A DNA stretch of 64,000 nt, from the NCBI RefSeq assembly GCF_001854245.1, contig NZ_CP015381.1, forward strand, positions 78,501-142,500, given 5' to 3'. The notes beneath the pieces were generated by a model. It was not told where the DNA came from. It searched no databases and worked only from the letters and a program-made list of their open reading frames with translations. The position numbers and the translations under genes are program-made. The DNA comes from Desulfococcus multivorans (GTDB lineage Bacteria > Desulfobacterota > Desulfobacteria > Desulfobacterales > Desulfococcaceae). Positions 18,932 to 29,480 of this stretch are shown here, in pieces; position 1 is the stretch's first letter; each line of letters begins with the position of its first letter.

Positions 18932-20182
18932 TTAGAGCATCTCCAGGGCGCAGGCCATGGAAACCCCGCCGCCGCCGCAGAGGGTGGCGAGTCCAAGGGT
19001 TTTTCCCCGCTGTTTCATGGCGTGGATCAGGGTGACCATGATCCTTGATCCTGTAGAGCCCACGGGGTGGCCCAGGCCGATGCCGGAACCGTTAACGTTG
19101 GTGATCTCCCGGTTGAGACCGAGCTCCCGCTCGCACCCGATGTACTGGGATGCAAAGGCTTCATTGACCTCGACCAGTTCAAAATCGCCGATGCCGAGGC
19201 CGCTGCGGTTGAACAGATCCTTGACCGCGGGCACGGGAGAGAGCCCCATTACCGAAGGGTGGCATGCGCCTTTTCCCACTGCCTTGATCCGGGCGATGGG
19301 GGTCAGGTTCAGCTCTCCGGCCTTTTCCGCCGACATGATGATCATGGCCGATGACCCGTCGTTGATGCCGCTGGCGTTTCCGGCGGTAACCTTGCCGATT
19401 TCGGGTACAAAGGCCGGCGGCAGTTTCCGGAGTTGCGCCATGGTGATGCCGGGTCGAAAGTGTTCGTCCTTGTCGAAGAGGAGAGACGCTTTTTTCCGTT
19501 GAGGCACCTCGACGGGTACGATTTCCTCTCTGAAAGCGCCGTCCCGTGTTGCCCGTTCCGCATTGTTGTGGCTTCTCAGGGCTACCTCGTCCATCTCTTC
19601 CCGGCTGATGCCCAGATGCTGCGCCACGAATTCCGCTGTGTGGCCCATGATATAGGGTTTGCCCAGAAACATGCCGGCCGGAGCCGCTTCAGTGTCCACC
19701 GGACCTTCGGCGGAAAGGGGAATGAGGTGGGAGCCGCAGTGGAGCGCGTGAATCAAGGCATCGACGAAAGTGTGATCCTGGAGCCGGCAGCCCCACCGGG
19801 CGTTGGGTACGGCATAGGGAACGCCGGACATGTGTTCGACGCCGCCGGCGAGGATGACGTCGGCCATGCCCGCCTGGATCATGGCCATGCCGGAAAGAAC
19901 GGCTTCCATGCCGGAAATGCATACCCGGTTGATGGTGACGGCGGGGACGGATTCCGGTATTCCGGCCATGAGGGCCGCAACCCGGGTGACATTCAGCGTG
20001 TCGTGGTGCTCGAGACAGCATCCGTAGCGAACGTCATCGATGATGGCCGGGTCGATGCCGGCTCTTTCAATGGCGGATTTCATGGTGACACAGGCGATGG
20101 CGGCGCCGTTCATGTCTTTCAGGCTCCCGCCAAATGCCCCAATGGCCGTCCGGCAGGCTGAAACGATGACAACATCTTTCAT
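18932..20182 (-). CDS. Thiolase (acetyl-CoA C-acyltransferase)
   Basis: A 416-residue thiolase that cleaves 3-ketoacyl-CoA with CoA to acetyl-CoA. The acyl-accepting cysteine is in NRVCISGMEAV (~90), and the C-terminal signatures GIGLGHPVGSTGSRIMVTL and CGGGGVSMA contain the catalytic His and Cys. ATG at 20182 is preceded by AAAGGAG; the frame extends 16 codons upstream without support. Third catabolic gene of the beta-oxidation operon after the ligase and dehydrogenase. No hydratase or 3-hydroxyacyl-CoA dehydrogenase is encoded beside it, so those steps must come from elsewhere. Confidence 0.94.
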   Translation of the reverse strand: MKDVVIVSACRTAIGAFGGSLKDMNGAAIACVTMKSAIERAGIDPAIIDDVRYGCCLEHHDTLNVTRVAALMAGIPESVPAVTINRVCISGMEAVLSGMAMIQAGMADVILAGGVEHMSGVPYAVPNARWGCRLQDHTFVDALIHALHCGSHLIPLSAEGPVDTEAAPAGMFLGKPYIMGHTAEFVAQHLGISREEMDEVALRSHNNAERATRDGAFREEIVPVEVPQRKKASLLFDKDEHFRPGITMAQLRKLPPAFVPEIGKVTAGNASGINDGSSAMIIMSAEKAGELNLTPIARIKAVGKGACHPSVMGLSPVPAVKDLFNRSGLGIGDFELVEVNEAFASQYIGCERELGLNREITNVNGSGIGLGHPVGSTGSRIMVTLIHAMKQRGKTLGLATLCGGGGVSMACALEML

Positions 20183-20307
20183 GTGGGTCTCCTTTAAGGG
20201 ATTACAAATCCATCCACCACCGATATCCATGGAATTCAGCGGTGGATGGTCAATGGGATCAATTCGGATTTCGGAGAGGCGGCATGCGGTGACGCCTTGA
20301 ATACCGC

Positions 20308-22122
20308 CTATTTCCCCCCGAAGGACTCCTCGTCCATTTCCATGATGGTGCCATCGTCGGTGATGACGGCGCTCATCTTTCCGAGCGTGACGGGGAGCAG
20401 AGAACCGATGAAGAACCGGGCGCTCCTGATCTGGCCTTCATAGAAGACGACGTCTTTTTTCTTGGCGCCGCTTTCCAGTCTTTTGGCGGCGACAATCGCG
20501 CGCCACAGCAGCATCCAGGCCATGATCGTGTCCCCTGTGACCTCCATGAACGGATAGGCGACGGCGTAAGCACTCATCATTTTCTCGGAACGGGCTGTTT
20601 TTGTCATGTGAAGAGCGAGTTCCTCCAGCCGCGCAATGACATTCGAAAGCCCCTCGGCAAGTCCTTCCAGCCGGCCGACAGCCCGTGCCGCATCAGCCGT
20701 TTTTGTCATTTCGTCCAGAAGATCCCTGAAAGCCTGCCCCTGGTTGAGGCTCAGTTTCCGCCCTAACAGATCCATGGCCTGGATGCCGTTGGTGCCCTCG
20801 TAGATATGTGTGATCTTGCAGTCCCGGAGGAGCTGCTCCTGGGGATACTCTTTCGTGTATCCGTATCCGCCGAACATCTGAACCCCCATGTTGCAGACGT
20901 CGAAGGCCCGGTCCGAGGCGTATCCCTTGGCGATGGGGATCAGCACGTCGATGAGCCCCTGCCACCGGGCTTTTTCATTGGCGTCGCCGCTGATTCGGAT
21001 CATGTCTTCACAGAAACCGGTGAAATACATGATGCTGCGGATACCTTCGGTATAGGCCTTCATCGTGAGCAGCATGCGGCGGACATCCGGGTGCTGGATG
21101 ATGGGCACCGGAGGGGCATCCTTGCCCGCAGCCTGAAGATGCCGTCCCTGAACCCTCTCCCGGGCGTAATTGAGGGCATTCGTGAACGAGGCCGAAGCGC
21201 ATCCCAGGGCTTGCATACCCACGTCCAGCCGGGCCTCGTTCATCATGACGAACATGGCCCGCATGCCTTTGTTGACCTCTCCCAGCAAAGTCCCCCGGCA
21301 CTGCCCCTTGCCGCCCAGCGTCAAGGAACAGGTGGCGCTCCCGTGAATGCCCATCTTATGTTCGATGCCGGTGCAGACCACGTCGTTGAATTCACCGAGA
21401 CTGCCGTCGTCGTTGACCCGGATCTTGGGCACCAGAAAGAGAGAGATGCCCGAGGTGCCGGCCGGGGCCCCCTCGATCCGTGCCAGGACGGGATGGATGA
21501 TGTTTTCGACCAGGTCGTTCTCGCCGCTGGAAATGAAGATCTTGCTGCCGGAGATGGAATAGGTGCCGTCGTCGTTCATGACGGCGGTGGTGGTGAGTGC
21601 CCCGACATCCGATCCGGCTTCCGGTTCCGTGAGCAGCATGGTGCCGCCCCACTCGCCGGTATACATTTTTTTGAGGAACAGCTGCTTCTGTTTTTCGGTG
21701 CCGAAGATCTCCACCAGCTTTCCCGCCCCGTGGGTCAGAAGGGTGTTCAGGGTGAAAGGGAAGTTGGCGCCGTTAAAGAAGTTCTTGGCGGCCAGAGCCA
21801 CTGTGGCAGGCATCCCCTGGCCGCCCCACTCGGGGTCGTCGCACATGGCGATCCATCCGCCCTCCCTGAAGAGGCCGTGCAACTTGTGAAAGGATTCCGG
21901 GACGCGTACCTGACCTTTGTCGAAGGTGCATCCCTCCTCGTCTCCGGGTTTCAGGGTCGGGAGCATCTCCTTGACGGCCAGATTGCGGGCCTCGGAAACG
22001 ATCAGATCGATGGTCTTGCGGGTGAATTCCTCAAATTTTTCGTGTTTGGAAAGTGTTTCAACCTCCAATTGTTCGTGAAGAACAAAATCCACGTCTCTTC
22101 TGTCCAGAATAACTTGTGCCAT
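20308..22122 (-). CDS. Acyl-CoA dehydrogenase, long (~600 aa) type
   Basis: A 604-residue FAD enzyme of the long acyl-CoA dehydrogenase subgroup that carries an extra C-terminal domain (residues ~470-604) beyond the usual ~380-residue core. Core signatures: MLLTEPEAGSDVGALTT (FAD/substrate), NEARLDVGMQALGCASAS, and MFGGYGYTKEYPQEQLLRD with IYEGTNGIQAMDL. ATG 22122 (MAQVILDRRD) has GGAGAG 6 bases upstream; an earlier in-frame ATG has none. Oxidises an acyl-CoA and passes electrons to ETF. Same operon as the ligase (upstream) and thiolase (downstream). Confidence 0.93.
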   Translation of the reverse strand: MAQVILDRRDVDFVLHEQLEVETLSKHEKFEEFTRKTIDLIVSEARNLAVKEMLPTLKPGDEEGCTFDKGQVRVPESFHKLHGLFREGGWIAMCDDPEWGGQGMPATVALAAKNFFNGANFPFTLNTLLTHGAGKLVEIFGTEKQKQLFLKKMYTGEWGGTMLLTEPEAGSDVGALTTTAVMNDDGTYSISGSKIFISSGENDLVENIIHPVLARIEGAPAGTSGISLFLVPKIRVNDDGSLGEFNDVVCTGIEHKMGIHGSATCSLTLGGKGQCRGTLLGEVNKGMRAMFVMMNEARLDVGMQALGCASASFTNALNYARERVQGRHLQAAGKDAPPVPIIQHPDVRRMLLTMKAYTEGIRSIMYFTGFCEDMIRISGDANEKARWQGLIDVLIPIAKGYASDRAFDVCNMGVQMFGGYGYTKEYPQEQLLRDCKITHIYEGTNGIQAMDLLGRKLSLNQGQAFRDLLDEMTKTADAARAVGRLEGLAEGLSNVIARLEELALHMTKTARSEKMMSAYAVAYPFMEVTGDTIMAWMLLWRAIVAAKRLESGAKKKDVVFYEGQIRSARFFIGSLLPVTLGKMSAVITDDGTIMEMDEESFGGK

Positions 22123-22159
22123 GATTCTCTCCGTTTTGTTCAATAATGGTCGATAGGGT

Positions 22160-23803
22160 TCAGCGATAGAGTCGCCGCATCACCTTTTTATCCAGCTTGC
22201 CCACGCTCGTCTTGGCGATCTCATCCACGAATTCATATCGGTCGGGGACGCCGTATTTGGGAAGTTTTCCGTCCTGAGCCGCCTGCTTCATGTGCTGCTT
22301 CAGGTCATCGGGGGTCACCTTGTCGACGAAATCGGGCTTCAGCACCACGATCATCATGGGGCGTTCACCCCATTTTTCGTCGGGAATGCCGATAGCAGCC
22401 GATTCCAGTACGGCATCGTGTTGACTCAGTATATTTTCCAGGTCCAACGAAGAGACCCACTCGCCGCCGCTCTTGATTACGTCCTTGACCCGATCGGTGA
22501 TCTGGAGATAACCGTTCTCGTCGATATGGCCGACGTCACCGCTGTGGAGCCATCCGTTTTGCCAGAGGGCTTTGGTTTTCTCCAGCGCCTTGAAATAGCT
22601 TCGGGTCAGCCAGGGGGTCCTGAATACCACTTCGCCCGCCGACATGCCGTCATGGGGAAGCGGTTTTCCATCGTCGTCCAGCACCTCGAACTCCACCAAC
22701 GGGAGCGGCAGACCGGTCTTGACGACGATGTCCAGCATCCGGTCCTCGTCCCAGTCCTTCATCTGTTTCGGGGGGACGGAGAGGCTGATGAGGGGACAGG
22801 TTTCCGACATGCCGTATCCGGTGTAGACCGTGATGCCCAAACTTTTTGCGGCCTTGGCCTGCCCCCGGGACAGCTTTGATCCGCCGATGATCACCTTCCA
22901 CCGGGAGAGATCACACGCCTTTGCCGACGGGCTCGTGGCGATCATCTGAAGAACGGTGGGCACGCAGTGGGAGAAGGTGACCTTTTCGTTGGCGATCAGT
23001 TTCAAGAGCATCTCCGGCTCGTATTTTCCAGGATAGACCTGTTTGACCCCCAGGAGGGTGGCGACGTAGGGGAGGCCCCAGGCGTGGACGTGGAACATGG
23101 GCGTGATGGGCATGTAGACGTCGTCGGACCGGAACCGTCCGATGGTTTCGTAAGCGCCCAGGGCGACAGCGGCGGAAAGGGTGTGCAGCATCAGCTGCCG
23201 GTGGGTGAAATGGACACCCTTGGGGTCCCCGGTGGTGCCGGTGGTATAGAAGGTGGTGGCTTTGGTATTTTCGTCCAGATCGGGAAAAGCATATTCCGGC
23301 AAGGCATCGGCCAGCATCTCCTCGTAGACGGCGTCGATGGCGACACGGGTCTCCGGAATCGTGCCGTGTTCGGCGATCACCACCACGGCCTCGACGTTGT
23401 CCAGCTTTTCACGGATGGTTTCCAGGATCGGCAGGAAGTCGGTGTTGATGACGATCAGTTTGGCTTCGGCGTGGTTGATGGTGTAGATGATCTGATCGGC
23501 GGAAAGCCGCCAGTTGACCATTTGCAGCACCGCACCCATCATGGGAACGGCGAAGAAGGCCTCCAGGAAACGATTGCTGTCATAGTCGAACACCGCCACC
23601 GTGTCGCCGGGTTGGATGCCTTTTTTTTCGAGGGCGTTGGCCAGGCGATGGATGCGTTCGTTCAGGTCCCTGTAAGTGTATCGCATTTTGTCGCGATAGA
23701 CGATTTCCTGATCCGGTGCATAGATCAGGGGGGTATTCAACAGTTTTTTGATGATCAGCGGATAGTCGTAAAATTCCCCGGGTTGATAATTTCTCTCCGT
23801 CAT
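22160..23803 (-). CDS. Long/medium-chain fatty acyl-CoA ligase (AMP-forming)
   Basis: A 547-residue adenylate-forming enzyme that activates a carboxylic acid to its CoA thioester. The ATP-binding P-loop TTFYTTGTTGDPKGV is near residue 190, the A5-type GYGMSETCPLISL near 345, and the C-terminal lid motif GEWVSSLDLENIL with VGKLDKKVMRRLY at the end (catalytic Lys). The overall pattern is that of medium/long-chain ligases. GGGGGA precedes the ATG. First large gene of the beta-oxidation operon; a small conserved-looking gene (24202) lies 120 bases upstream and may be co-transcribed. Confidence 0.93.
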   Translation of the reverse strand: MTERNYQPGEFYDYPLIIKKLLNTPLIYAPDQEIVYRDKMRYTYRDLNERIHRLANALEKKGIQPGDTVAVFDYDSNRFLEAFFAVPMMGAVLQMVNWRLSADQIIYTINHAEAKLIVINTDFLPILETIREKLDNVEAVVVIAEHGTIPETRVAIDAVYEEMLADALPEYAFPDLDENTKATTFYTTGTTGDPKGVHFTHRQLMLHTLSAAVALGAYETIGRFRSDDVYMPITPMFHVHAWGLPYVATLLGVKQVYPGKYEPEMLLKLIANEKVTFSHCVPTVLQMIATSPSAKACDLSRWKVIIGGSKLSRGQAKAAKSLGITVYTGYGMSETCPLISLSVPPKQMKDWDEDRMLDIVVKTGLPLPLVEFEVLDDDGKPLPHDGMSAGEVVFRTPWLTRSYFKALEKTKALWQNGWLHSGDVGHIDENGYLQITDRVKDVIKSGGEWVSSLDLENILSQHDAVLESAAIGIPDEKWGERPMMIVVLKPDFVDKVTPDDLKQHMKQAAQDGKLPKYGVPDRYEFVDEIAKTSVGKLDKKVMRRLYR

Positions 23804-23923
23804 ACTTGTCCCCCATTGTTGTCATTGTGATCGTTATGAATGTTGCGGATCCTTATCATCATCATCAGTTCACGGTGCCGGTATTATTGCTTCGGTGACC
23901 TGACGCCGGTGTTTTGAACGGCG

Positions 23924-24202
23924 TCATTCCATACGGGCCCAGGCGGCATAATCCACGAGCCCGAAACGTTTAAGCTCCTGGGTGAGACCGCGAGCCAGGT
24001 CGCTTCCCCAGGGGATGGGGATCGCCCGCATCCACGTCAGTATGATCATCAGGTCGTTGGACACGGAAAGATTCGCGTACACTCTCGCGCCGACCAGCGA
24101 CGGCGCCGTCAAGGACCGCTTCATTTCCTTCAGATATCGGGCGTCGATACCCTGGTCCCCGGTGCCGCCCATCCGCACTTTAATGATTTCCAGCCATTCC
24201 AT
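23924..24202 (-). CDS. Small hypothetical protein
   Basis: A 92-residue protein without signal peptide. AAGGGG sits 7 bases upstream of the ATG. The middle (SNDLMIILTWMRAIPIPWGS) is hydrophobic but too interrupted for a clear membrane helix, and the C-terminus LKRFGLVDYAAWARME is amphipathic; it could be a small ferredoxin-like alpha/beta (ABM-like) fold, but I recognise no family. It is the first gene after a palindrome-rich control region and precedes the beta-oxidation operon, so a role linked to it is plausible. Confidence 0.65.
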   Translation of the reverse strand: MEWLEIIKVRMGGTGDQGIDARYLKEMKRSLTAPSLVGARVYANLSVSNDLMIILTWMRAIPIPWGSDLARGLTQELKRFGLVDYAAWARME

Positions 24203-24315
24203 TGGTTTGCCCCTTGATTGACGGTTGCGGGATCAATGCACTTGATAAGCATAAAGCATACCATATTTGTATTGCCTCATAAAAACAAAGGGTAAACTAT
24301 AGAGAACGTTTTTGG

Positions 24316-24370
24316 CTGGAAAATAGGACAGAAAAACTGTTTTATTTTCCAGTTGGCATATAAACTGGAA
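24316..24370. promoter_or_regulatory. Nested inverted repeats between divergent genes (probable regulator binding site)
   Basis: CTGGAAAATA (24316-24325) pairs with TATTTTCCAG (24343-24352), and the inner ACAG/CTGT (24328-24331 region and 24337-24340) extends the symmetry. The right arm is also used by a second perfect repeat, TTCCAGTT (24347-24354) with AACTGGAA (24363-24370). The element lies between the small gene at 24202 and the sigma-54 regulator gene at 24437, a natural place for the regulator's own binding sites. Confidence 0.5.
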
Positions 24371-24436
24371 CATTGTACAGTTCTTTGGGGTCATCATCCC
24401 ATATCCTTCTGTTTGATCGTATTGCCTGGAGGCTAA

Positions 24437-25996
24437 ATGACGACGGATGAAAAAGAGTTTTTCCGTGAAGCCACCCTGAGAATCTGCAGCAGCCTGGAGA
24501 TCGAAAAAGCCCTGTGGCAAAGCCTGATGTACATTCGAGATTTCATGCCGGCACAGCAGATGAGTTTTCACGTTTACCATCGCGATCTGGGTATTGTCGA
24601 AACAGTGGCCCATGCCACGATCGATGCCGGTGAGGCCATGTCCATCAAGAGCCCTCTGTCGTCAAAAGCCCGAAAGCAGGTGGAGATTCAACGCTCCATC
24701 AGGGTCCGGGTCATCGATCGGCTGGGGGATGATCCGGTGACGAGTCCGGTGGCGGGAAGACTGGGTGCCCTCGATCTGTCGGGGGTGGTTATGGATCTCG
24801 TTCTTGAAAAAAAGCTGCTGGGGGTCTTATCGGTGTTCAATAACGGCAGGGAAAAATTCAATTCAGACCATGTCCGACTCCTGAGTCTCCTGAACGAACC
24901 TTGTGCCGTCGCCCTTACCAACAGCATGAGATACCGGGAACTCATGACGCTCCGGGATCTCCTGGCCGACGATAACCGCTATCTGCAGGATGAATTGCGT
25001 CGGATGTCGGGAGAGGAGGTTGTCGGAACCGATTTCGGATTGAAGGGGGTTATGGAGATGGTCCGTCAGGTGGCGCCGCTGGACAGCCCCGTACTGCTTC
25101 TCGGGGAGACCGGGACGGGCAAAGAGGTCATCGCGGGCGCCATCCACAAGTCGTCTCCACGAAAGGATGGTCCTTTCATCAAGGTGAATTGCGGTGCCAT
25201 TCCCGAAACGCTCATGGACAGCGAACTCTTTGGATATGAAAAAGGCGCCTTCACCGGCGCGGTGGTCCAGCAGCGCGGGCGCATCGAGCGAGCCCACGGC
25301 GGCACCCTGTTTCTCGATGAAATCGGAGAATTGTCCGCTGAGGCCCAGGTCCGACTGCTTCGGGTGCTTCAGGAAAAAGAGATCGATCGGGTCGGCGGAA
25401 GCTACCCGATCAAGGTGGACATCCGGATCATCGCGGCGACGCATCGGGACCTGGAGGAGATGATGGCCCTCAGGAAATTTCGGCACGATCTCTATTTCAG
25501 ACTCAGGGTTTTTCCCATTGTCATTCCGCCCCTGAGGGAACGAAAAATCGATATTCCCGCTCTGGTACAGCATTTTATCCTGAAGAAATCGCGCGAAATG
25601 AAGCGTCTGGTAGTGCCGTCCCCCACGCCGGACGCCATCGACCGCCTGATGGCATACCATTGGCCGGGCAACGTTCGGGAATTGGAAAACGTCGTGGAAC
25701 GCTCCCTGATCCTGAACACGGGCGATCGCCTTTTTTTCAATGAGATCGGGGCACGGCTCATGGGGAAGTCGCCGGAGAGCCGCCTTCCCCAGTCTGCAGA
25801 AACAGACAAATCGATGACGCTTGACGAGATGGTGTCCCGTCACATCCGACGGGTTCTCGACAGGTGCGGGGGCCGTGTGGAGGGAGACCATGGGGCCGCC
25901 CGGCTGCTCGGCGTCCACCCCTCCACCCTCAGGAAGCGGATGGCAAAACTCGGGATCCCTTTCGGGCGAAAGGCGAAGATATATCGGGGATCATGA
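24437..25996 (+). CDS. GAF-domain sigma-54-dependent transcriptional activator
   Basis: A 519-residue enhancer-binding protein of the FhlA type. The N-terminal ~170 residues look like a GAF sensor domain. The AAA+ domain (~195-425) has Walker A GETGTGKE, the sigma-54-contact loop GAFTGA, Walker [13 protein letters not shown], and the R-finger region FRHDLYFRL. The C-terminus ([19 protein letters not shown]) is a Fis-type helix-turn-helix. TGGAGG lies 4-5 bases before ATG. It is divergent from the beta-oxidation operon and convergent with the hydrogenase protease gene (6-base overlap at the 3' ends). The likely target is its own divergent neighbour; the ligand is unknown. Confidence 0.93.
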   Translation: MTTDEKEFFREATLRICSSLEIEKALWQSLMYIRDFMPAQQMSFHVYHRDLGIVETVAHATIDAGEAMSIKSPLSSKARKQVEIQRSIRVRVIDRLGDDPVTSPVAGRLGALDLSGVVMDLVLEKKLLGVLSVFNNGREKFNSDHVRLLSLLNEPCAVALTNSMRYRELMTLRDLLADDNRYLQDELRRMSGEEVVGTDFGLKGVMEMVRQVAPLDSPVLLLGETGTGKEVIAGAIHKSSPRKDGPFIKVNCGAIPETLMDSELFGYEKGAFTGAVVQQRGRIERAHGGTLFLDEIGELSAEAQVRLLRVLQEKEIDRVGGSYPIKVDIRIIAATHRDLEEMMALRKFRHDLYFRLRVFPIVIPPLRERKIDIPALVQHFILKKSREMKRLVVPSPTPDAIDRLMAYHWPGNVRELENVVERSLILNTGDRLFFNEIGARLMGKSPESRLPQSAETDKSMTLDEMVSRHIRRVLDRCGGRVEGDHGAARLLGVHPSTLRKRMAKLGIPFGRKAKIYRGS

Positions 25997-26509
25997 AACA
26001 AGACCGCCACTGCCCCGTGAATTCCGCATGACCGGTGCTCCGGCAACGGTTTTTTTCCCCAGATCACGAAGCCTTTCCGGAATTGACGACAGGGCCTTCT
26101 CGGCCGTTTCGCTCAGGCCCTCGCCGTGATTGAAATCGACGCCTGGAACCGTCGCGAGCCATACCGGCGGCGCCTTGTGGTAAAGAAGGCGGACACAGGC
26201 CATGATCGTCGCCGGATCGAGGCCGTGTCCGAAAACGAGGGCGCGGGATTTCGCGGAGAGGGGGTGCACCCGAATCCCAGGCTGCGCATTGCCGCCTTCC
26301 GCGGAGATGACCCGGGCATCCGTGAAGACAATGCCGGAGACGTCATCCCGGGCGACGTCTTCTGCAAGCTCGGGCGTCAACTGGTGCACGGCGATATGCA
26401 GGACGTCTCCGTCGCGTTCCCGCCAGAGGCGCTCGAGCATCTCCCCCAGCCGCAGCCCCGCGCCGTCGTCCCGGCGCAGGGGGTTGCCCCAGGCGATAAT
26501 CAGCATCAT
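25991..26509 (-). CDS. hoxW: Hydrogenase maturation protease
   Basis: A 172-residue HyaD/HoxW-type endopeptidase that removes the C-terminal tail of the NiFe large subunit after metal insertion. The N-terminal IIAWGNPLRRDDGAG is the family signature (nickel-binding acid in the RRDDG region) and FTDARVISAEGG carries the second acidic position. HGLDPATIM follows. Two adjacent ATG codons at 26509 and 26506 lie just after the hoxH stop; the longer open frame begins inside hoxH and is unlikely. It is the last gene of the hox operon. Confidence 0.9.
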   Translation of the reverse strand: MMLIIAWGNPLRRDDGAGLRLGEMLERLWRERDGDVLHIAVHQLTPELAEDVARDDVSGIVFTDARVISAEGGNAQPGIRVHPLSAKSRALVFGHGLDPATIMACVRLLYHKAPPVWLATVPGVDFNHGEGLSETAEKALSSIPERLRDLGKKTVAGAPVMRNSRGSGGLVS

Positions 26510-26514
26510 CGGCG

Positions 26515-27963
26515 TCAGCCCCGGATCTTTTCGTCGACCAGGCATCCCCGGGCATCCAGAATCTGAACCTGCATGGGCATTTGGCCGACGGCGTGGGTCG
26601 AACAGCTGAGACAGGGATCGTAAAGACGGATGCCGTGTTCAATCCGGTTCAACACCCCTTCGGTCACGGTCGATCCCCTGATGTAGGCCCGGGCGATCTG
26701 GGCGATGGTCCTGTTCATGGCCAGATTGTTGTTGCCGGTGGCCACCAGGAGACGAACCGCCTGGAGTATGCCGTCCTCGTTGACGCGGTACTGGTGAAAG
26801 AGGGTGCCCCGCGGTGCTTCCATGACGCCGATTCCAGTCAGCTGGTTCACGCCCGCCCGGCTGCGGAGTTGAGCGTCATGGACCAGGGGATCCTCGATGA
26901 TGCCGGCGATCCGCTCGAGGGAGAAGAGAATCTCGATGAGGCGGGCATAGTGGGCGTGAAAACTGCCCCAGACCGGCTTGTCTCCGTCGCCCAGACGCCT
27001 GAACCGCCGGAGCTCCCGGTCGGCCCGGGGCGTACCCGCGAAATCGCAGAGATTGAGTCGCGCCATGGGGCCTACCCGGTATAGACCCGGTACATCGCCT
27101 GTGCCGTCGCCGTACCCGAGGGGTCGGTAGTAAGGAAACTTGAGATAGCTCCAGGGTTGGACCGCCTCGGCGATGATCTCCTGCCATCGATGGTCCGCCA
27201 GTCCCGATTCGAGATGTCTGCCGTCGGCATCCATGACCCGAAGTACGCCGTCGTAATGCTCCAGGCCCCCTTCCGGGGTCGTCAGGCCGAGGAAGAGACT
27301 GGGAAAATTGCCGTAGCAATCCGCTTCCTGCTGAAAGGCGTCGTATCGGTCCAGGAGCAGATCGATGGCCGCATCGACGGTGTCGAAGGCCTCGGGCAGA
27401 CTCCTGCCGACGGCGTCGACATCCTCGGGCGTCAGACCTTTGCGCACGCCGCCGGGAACGGCCCAGGGCGGGTGGACGCTCTGGCCGCCGAGCATCCGGA
27501 TGATTTCCTGGCCGAACCGGCGGAGACGGATGCCTTTTCGAACCAGGTCGGGGTGTTTCGCCATGAGCCCCACCATGTTGCGCCGGGCCGGGTCGCTCTC
27601 CATGCCCAGGATCAGGTCGGGACCGCTCAGAAAAAAGAAGCTGAGGGCATGGCTTTGGACATACTGGGCGTGGTTGATGAGCCGCCGAAGGATTTCCGCG
27701 GCGGGGGGGATCCGGACGCCCAGAATGGCGTCGCCGGCCTTGGCCGAGGCCAGCATGTGGCTCACGGGACAGATACCGCAAATGCGCATGGTGATGCCCG
27801 GCATCTCCGAATAGGTGCGGCCCACGCAGAATTTTTCGAAGCCGCGGAATTCCGTTACATGGAATCGGGCATCGGCCACTTGTCCGGCATCGTCCAGGTG
27901 GATGGTGATCCTGGCATGGCCTTCGATCCGGGTCACCGGTTCTATGGTCAATTGTTGTGTCAT
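26515..27963 (-). CDS. hoxH: NAD(P)-linked NiFe hydrogenase large subunit
   Basis: A 482-residue catalytic subunit. The two CxxC motifs that hold the Ni-Fe site are present: [19 protein letters not shown] near residue 61 and DPCLSCSTH near 455. The tail after the final His (~25 residues, [10 protein letters not shown]...) is the extension removed by the protease encoded next. These motif variants are those of group 3d/3b cytoplasmic bidirectional hydrogenases. Between hoxY and hoxH there are 181 bases that contain a fragment of the dispersed repeat, but order and strand indicate one operon. Confidence 0.95.
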   Translation of the reverse strand: MTQQLTIEPVTRIEGHARITIHLDDAGQVADARFHVTEFRGFEKFCVGRTYSEMPGITMRICGICPVSHMLASAKAGDAILGVRIPPAAEILRRLINHAQYVQSHALSFFFLSGPDLILGMESDPARRNMVGLMAKHPDLVRKGIRLRRFGQEIIRMLGGQSVHPPWAVPGGVRKGLTPEDVDAVGRSLPEAFDTVDAAIDLLLDRYDAFQQEADCYGNFPSLFLGLTTPEGGLEHYDGVLRVMDADGRHLESGLADHRWQEIIAEAVQPWSYLKFPYYRPLGYGDGTGDVPGLYRVGPMARLNLCDFAGTPRADRELRRFRRLGDGDKPVWGSFHAHYARLIEILFSLERIAGIIEDPLVHDAQLRSRAGVNQLTGIGVMEAPRGTLFHQYRVNEDGILQAVRLLVATGNNNLAMNRTIAQIARAYIRGSTVTEGVLNRIEHGIRLYDPCLSCSTHAVGQMPMQVQILDARGCLVDEKIRG

Positions 27964-27974
27964 ATATACCCCCT

Positions 27975-28013
27975 CAGGTTTCGACTGTCACAGGCCGGTG
28001 CCGGGAGGATACG
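27975..28013. repeat. Dispersed palindromic repeat, partial copy inside the hox operon
   Basis: TTTCGACTGTCACAGGCCGG followed by TGCCGGGAGGATACG. It matches one half of the family; the second half is missing. It sits between hoxY and hoxH. Confidence 0.65.
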
Positions 28014-28144
28014 CCCGCGCCCCGCGCGGTTTCGTTCAATCGCCGCTGAAGCCTGCTCCGGTCGGCCCGGAAAAGCGCTTGCGCTCAAACAGTCCGGGCC
28101 GCTGATTCGGCGGATCGCCGCGGGTCCCCTTTACCGGCCGGGCC

Positions 28145-28699
28145 TCAGCCAAAGGTGCGCATCTCTTCCGGGAGGACGATGGGCTTGCCTTTGAGCAGGG
28201 CGTCCAGGGCCGTCCAGATGCGTTCCCTGCCCGGGGGGCAACCGGGCAGGAAGGCATCCACGGAGATCACCTGGTGGAGTGGGAGCACCCGGGGCAGCAG
28301 GCGCGGCAGCGTTTCGGAAGAATGCCCGCCCGGGGGCGCTTCTCCCGGCCCTTCGGCATAGACTTCGGCAACGAGGCGGCGCGCATCCAGTCGGTTGCGC
28401 ATGGCAGGCACATTGCCCGTCACGGCGCAGTCGCCGAAACTCGCGACCATCCGGCTGTTTTCACGGATCCTGCGTGCGTCCCGCAGGTGGTCCGTGTTGA
28501 CGACGGCGCCTTCGACCAGGGTGACATCCACGTTCAGGGGAAAGGTCTTGATGTCCATGAGGGGGCTGTAGACGAGATCGACCGCTTCGAAGACCTCGAT
28601 CAACCGCTCGTCCAGATCGAGAAAGCTCATGTGGCAGCCGGAGCATCCGCCCAGCCAGGCGGTGGCCAGCCGTATCCGGGCGGTTCGGTTCAGGTCCAT
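28145..28699 (-). CDS. hoxY: NiFe hydrogenase small subunit
   Basis: A 184-residue subunit that carries the proximal [4Fe-4S] cluster. [17 protein letters not shown] gives the first two cysteines; further ligands are in [10 protein letters not shown] and FLPGCPPG. The short form without a C-terminal ferredoxin part and without a signal peptide is typical of HoxY of cytoplasmic group 3 enzymes. Its ATG is one base after the hoxU stop codon. Confidence 0.95.
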   Translation of the reverse strand: MDLNRTARIRLATAWLGGCSGCHMSFLDLDERLIEVFEAVDLVYSPLMDIKTFPLNVDVTLVEGAVVNTDHLRDARRIRENSRMVASFGDCAVTGNVPAMRNRLDARRLVAEVYAEGPGEAPPGGHSSETLPRLLPRVLPLHQVISVDAFLPGCPPGRERIWTALDALLKGKPIVLPEEMRTFG

Positions 28700-28700
28700 A

Positions 28701-29423
28701 TCATTCCCCCCAATTCCATATGTTGTCGTCGCGGCCGCTCAGGATCCAGGCCAGAAAGTCCTGCCGTTTCTCCATTTCGGCAACACCGGTCCCCTTGCTG
28801 AAGATGGCGCCGGTGGGACACACCTGTACGCATTTGCCGCAAGAGGTGCAACTCCGGGTCTTTCCCCAGGGAATGTTCATGCCGGTGATGACGTTCGTAT
28901 GAATTCCCCGGCCCATCATATCGAGGGTATGGGCACCCTCGACCTCGTCGCAGACCCGGACGCACCGCGCACAGAGAATGCAACGATTGGGATCCCGGAC
29001 ATGGCGCTCGTGACTGGCGTCCACGGCAAGGTCGGGGTAGCGGTATTCATAACGGACGTGATCCACCCCGAGCCTCGCGGCCATCCGCTGAAGCTCGCAG
29101 CGGCCGTTCATGACGCACACGGCGCAAACGTGATTGCGTTCCGTAAGGAGGAGTTCGATGATCATCCTGCGATACCGCCCAAGGGTCTCTGTTTCGGTTC
29201 GCACCACCATGCCTTCCTGGGCCTGGGTGATGCAGGAGGCCGTCAATCGGGGGCTCCCCTCGACCTCGACGAGGCACAACCGGCATCCCCCTCTGGGGCT
29301 GAGGCCTTTGAGACGGCAGAGGGTGGGGATGAAGATGTCCGCGTCCTCGGCGGCTTCGAGGATGGTGCTGCCCTTCTTGGCACTGATGAGCCTGTCGTTG
29401 ATGGTGAGGGTGACGACCGTCAT
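28701..29423 (-). CDS. hoxU: Hydrogenase diaphorase Fe-S subunit
   Basis: A 240-residue NuoG-like subunit. An N-terminal [2Fe-2S] domain ([19 protein letters not shown]), a His/Cys cluster segment ([15 protein letters not shown]), and two [4Fe-4S] motifs ([28 protein letters not shown]) occur in order, as in HoxU. It passes electrons from the HoxF flavin site to HoxY. ATG 29423 follows GGAGG at 8-base spacing; an in-frame TTG just upstream is less likely. Confidence 0.95.
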   Translation of the reverse strand: MTVVTLTINDRLISAKKGSTILEAAEDADIFIPTLCRLKGLSPRGGCRLCLVEVEGSPRLTASCITQAQEGMVVRTETETLGRYRRMIIELLLTERNHVCAVCVMNGRCELQRMAARLGVDHVRYEYRYPDLAVDASHERHVRDPNRCILCARCVRVCDEVEGAHTLDMMGRGIHTNVITGMNIPWGKTRSCTSCGKCVQVCPTGAIFSKGTGVAEMEKRQDFLAWILSGRDDNIWNWGE

Positions 29424-29480
29424 GATCAAAACCTCCGCGTTGACGTTGAAGGCCGGGCATGGGAAACCTCCCGGACGGGC

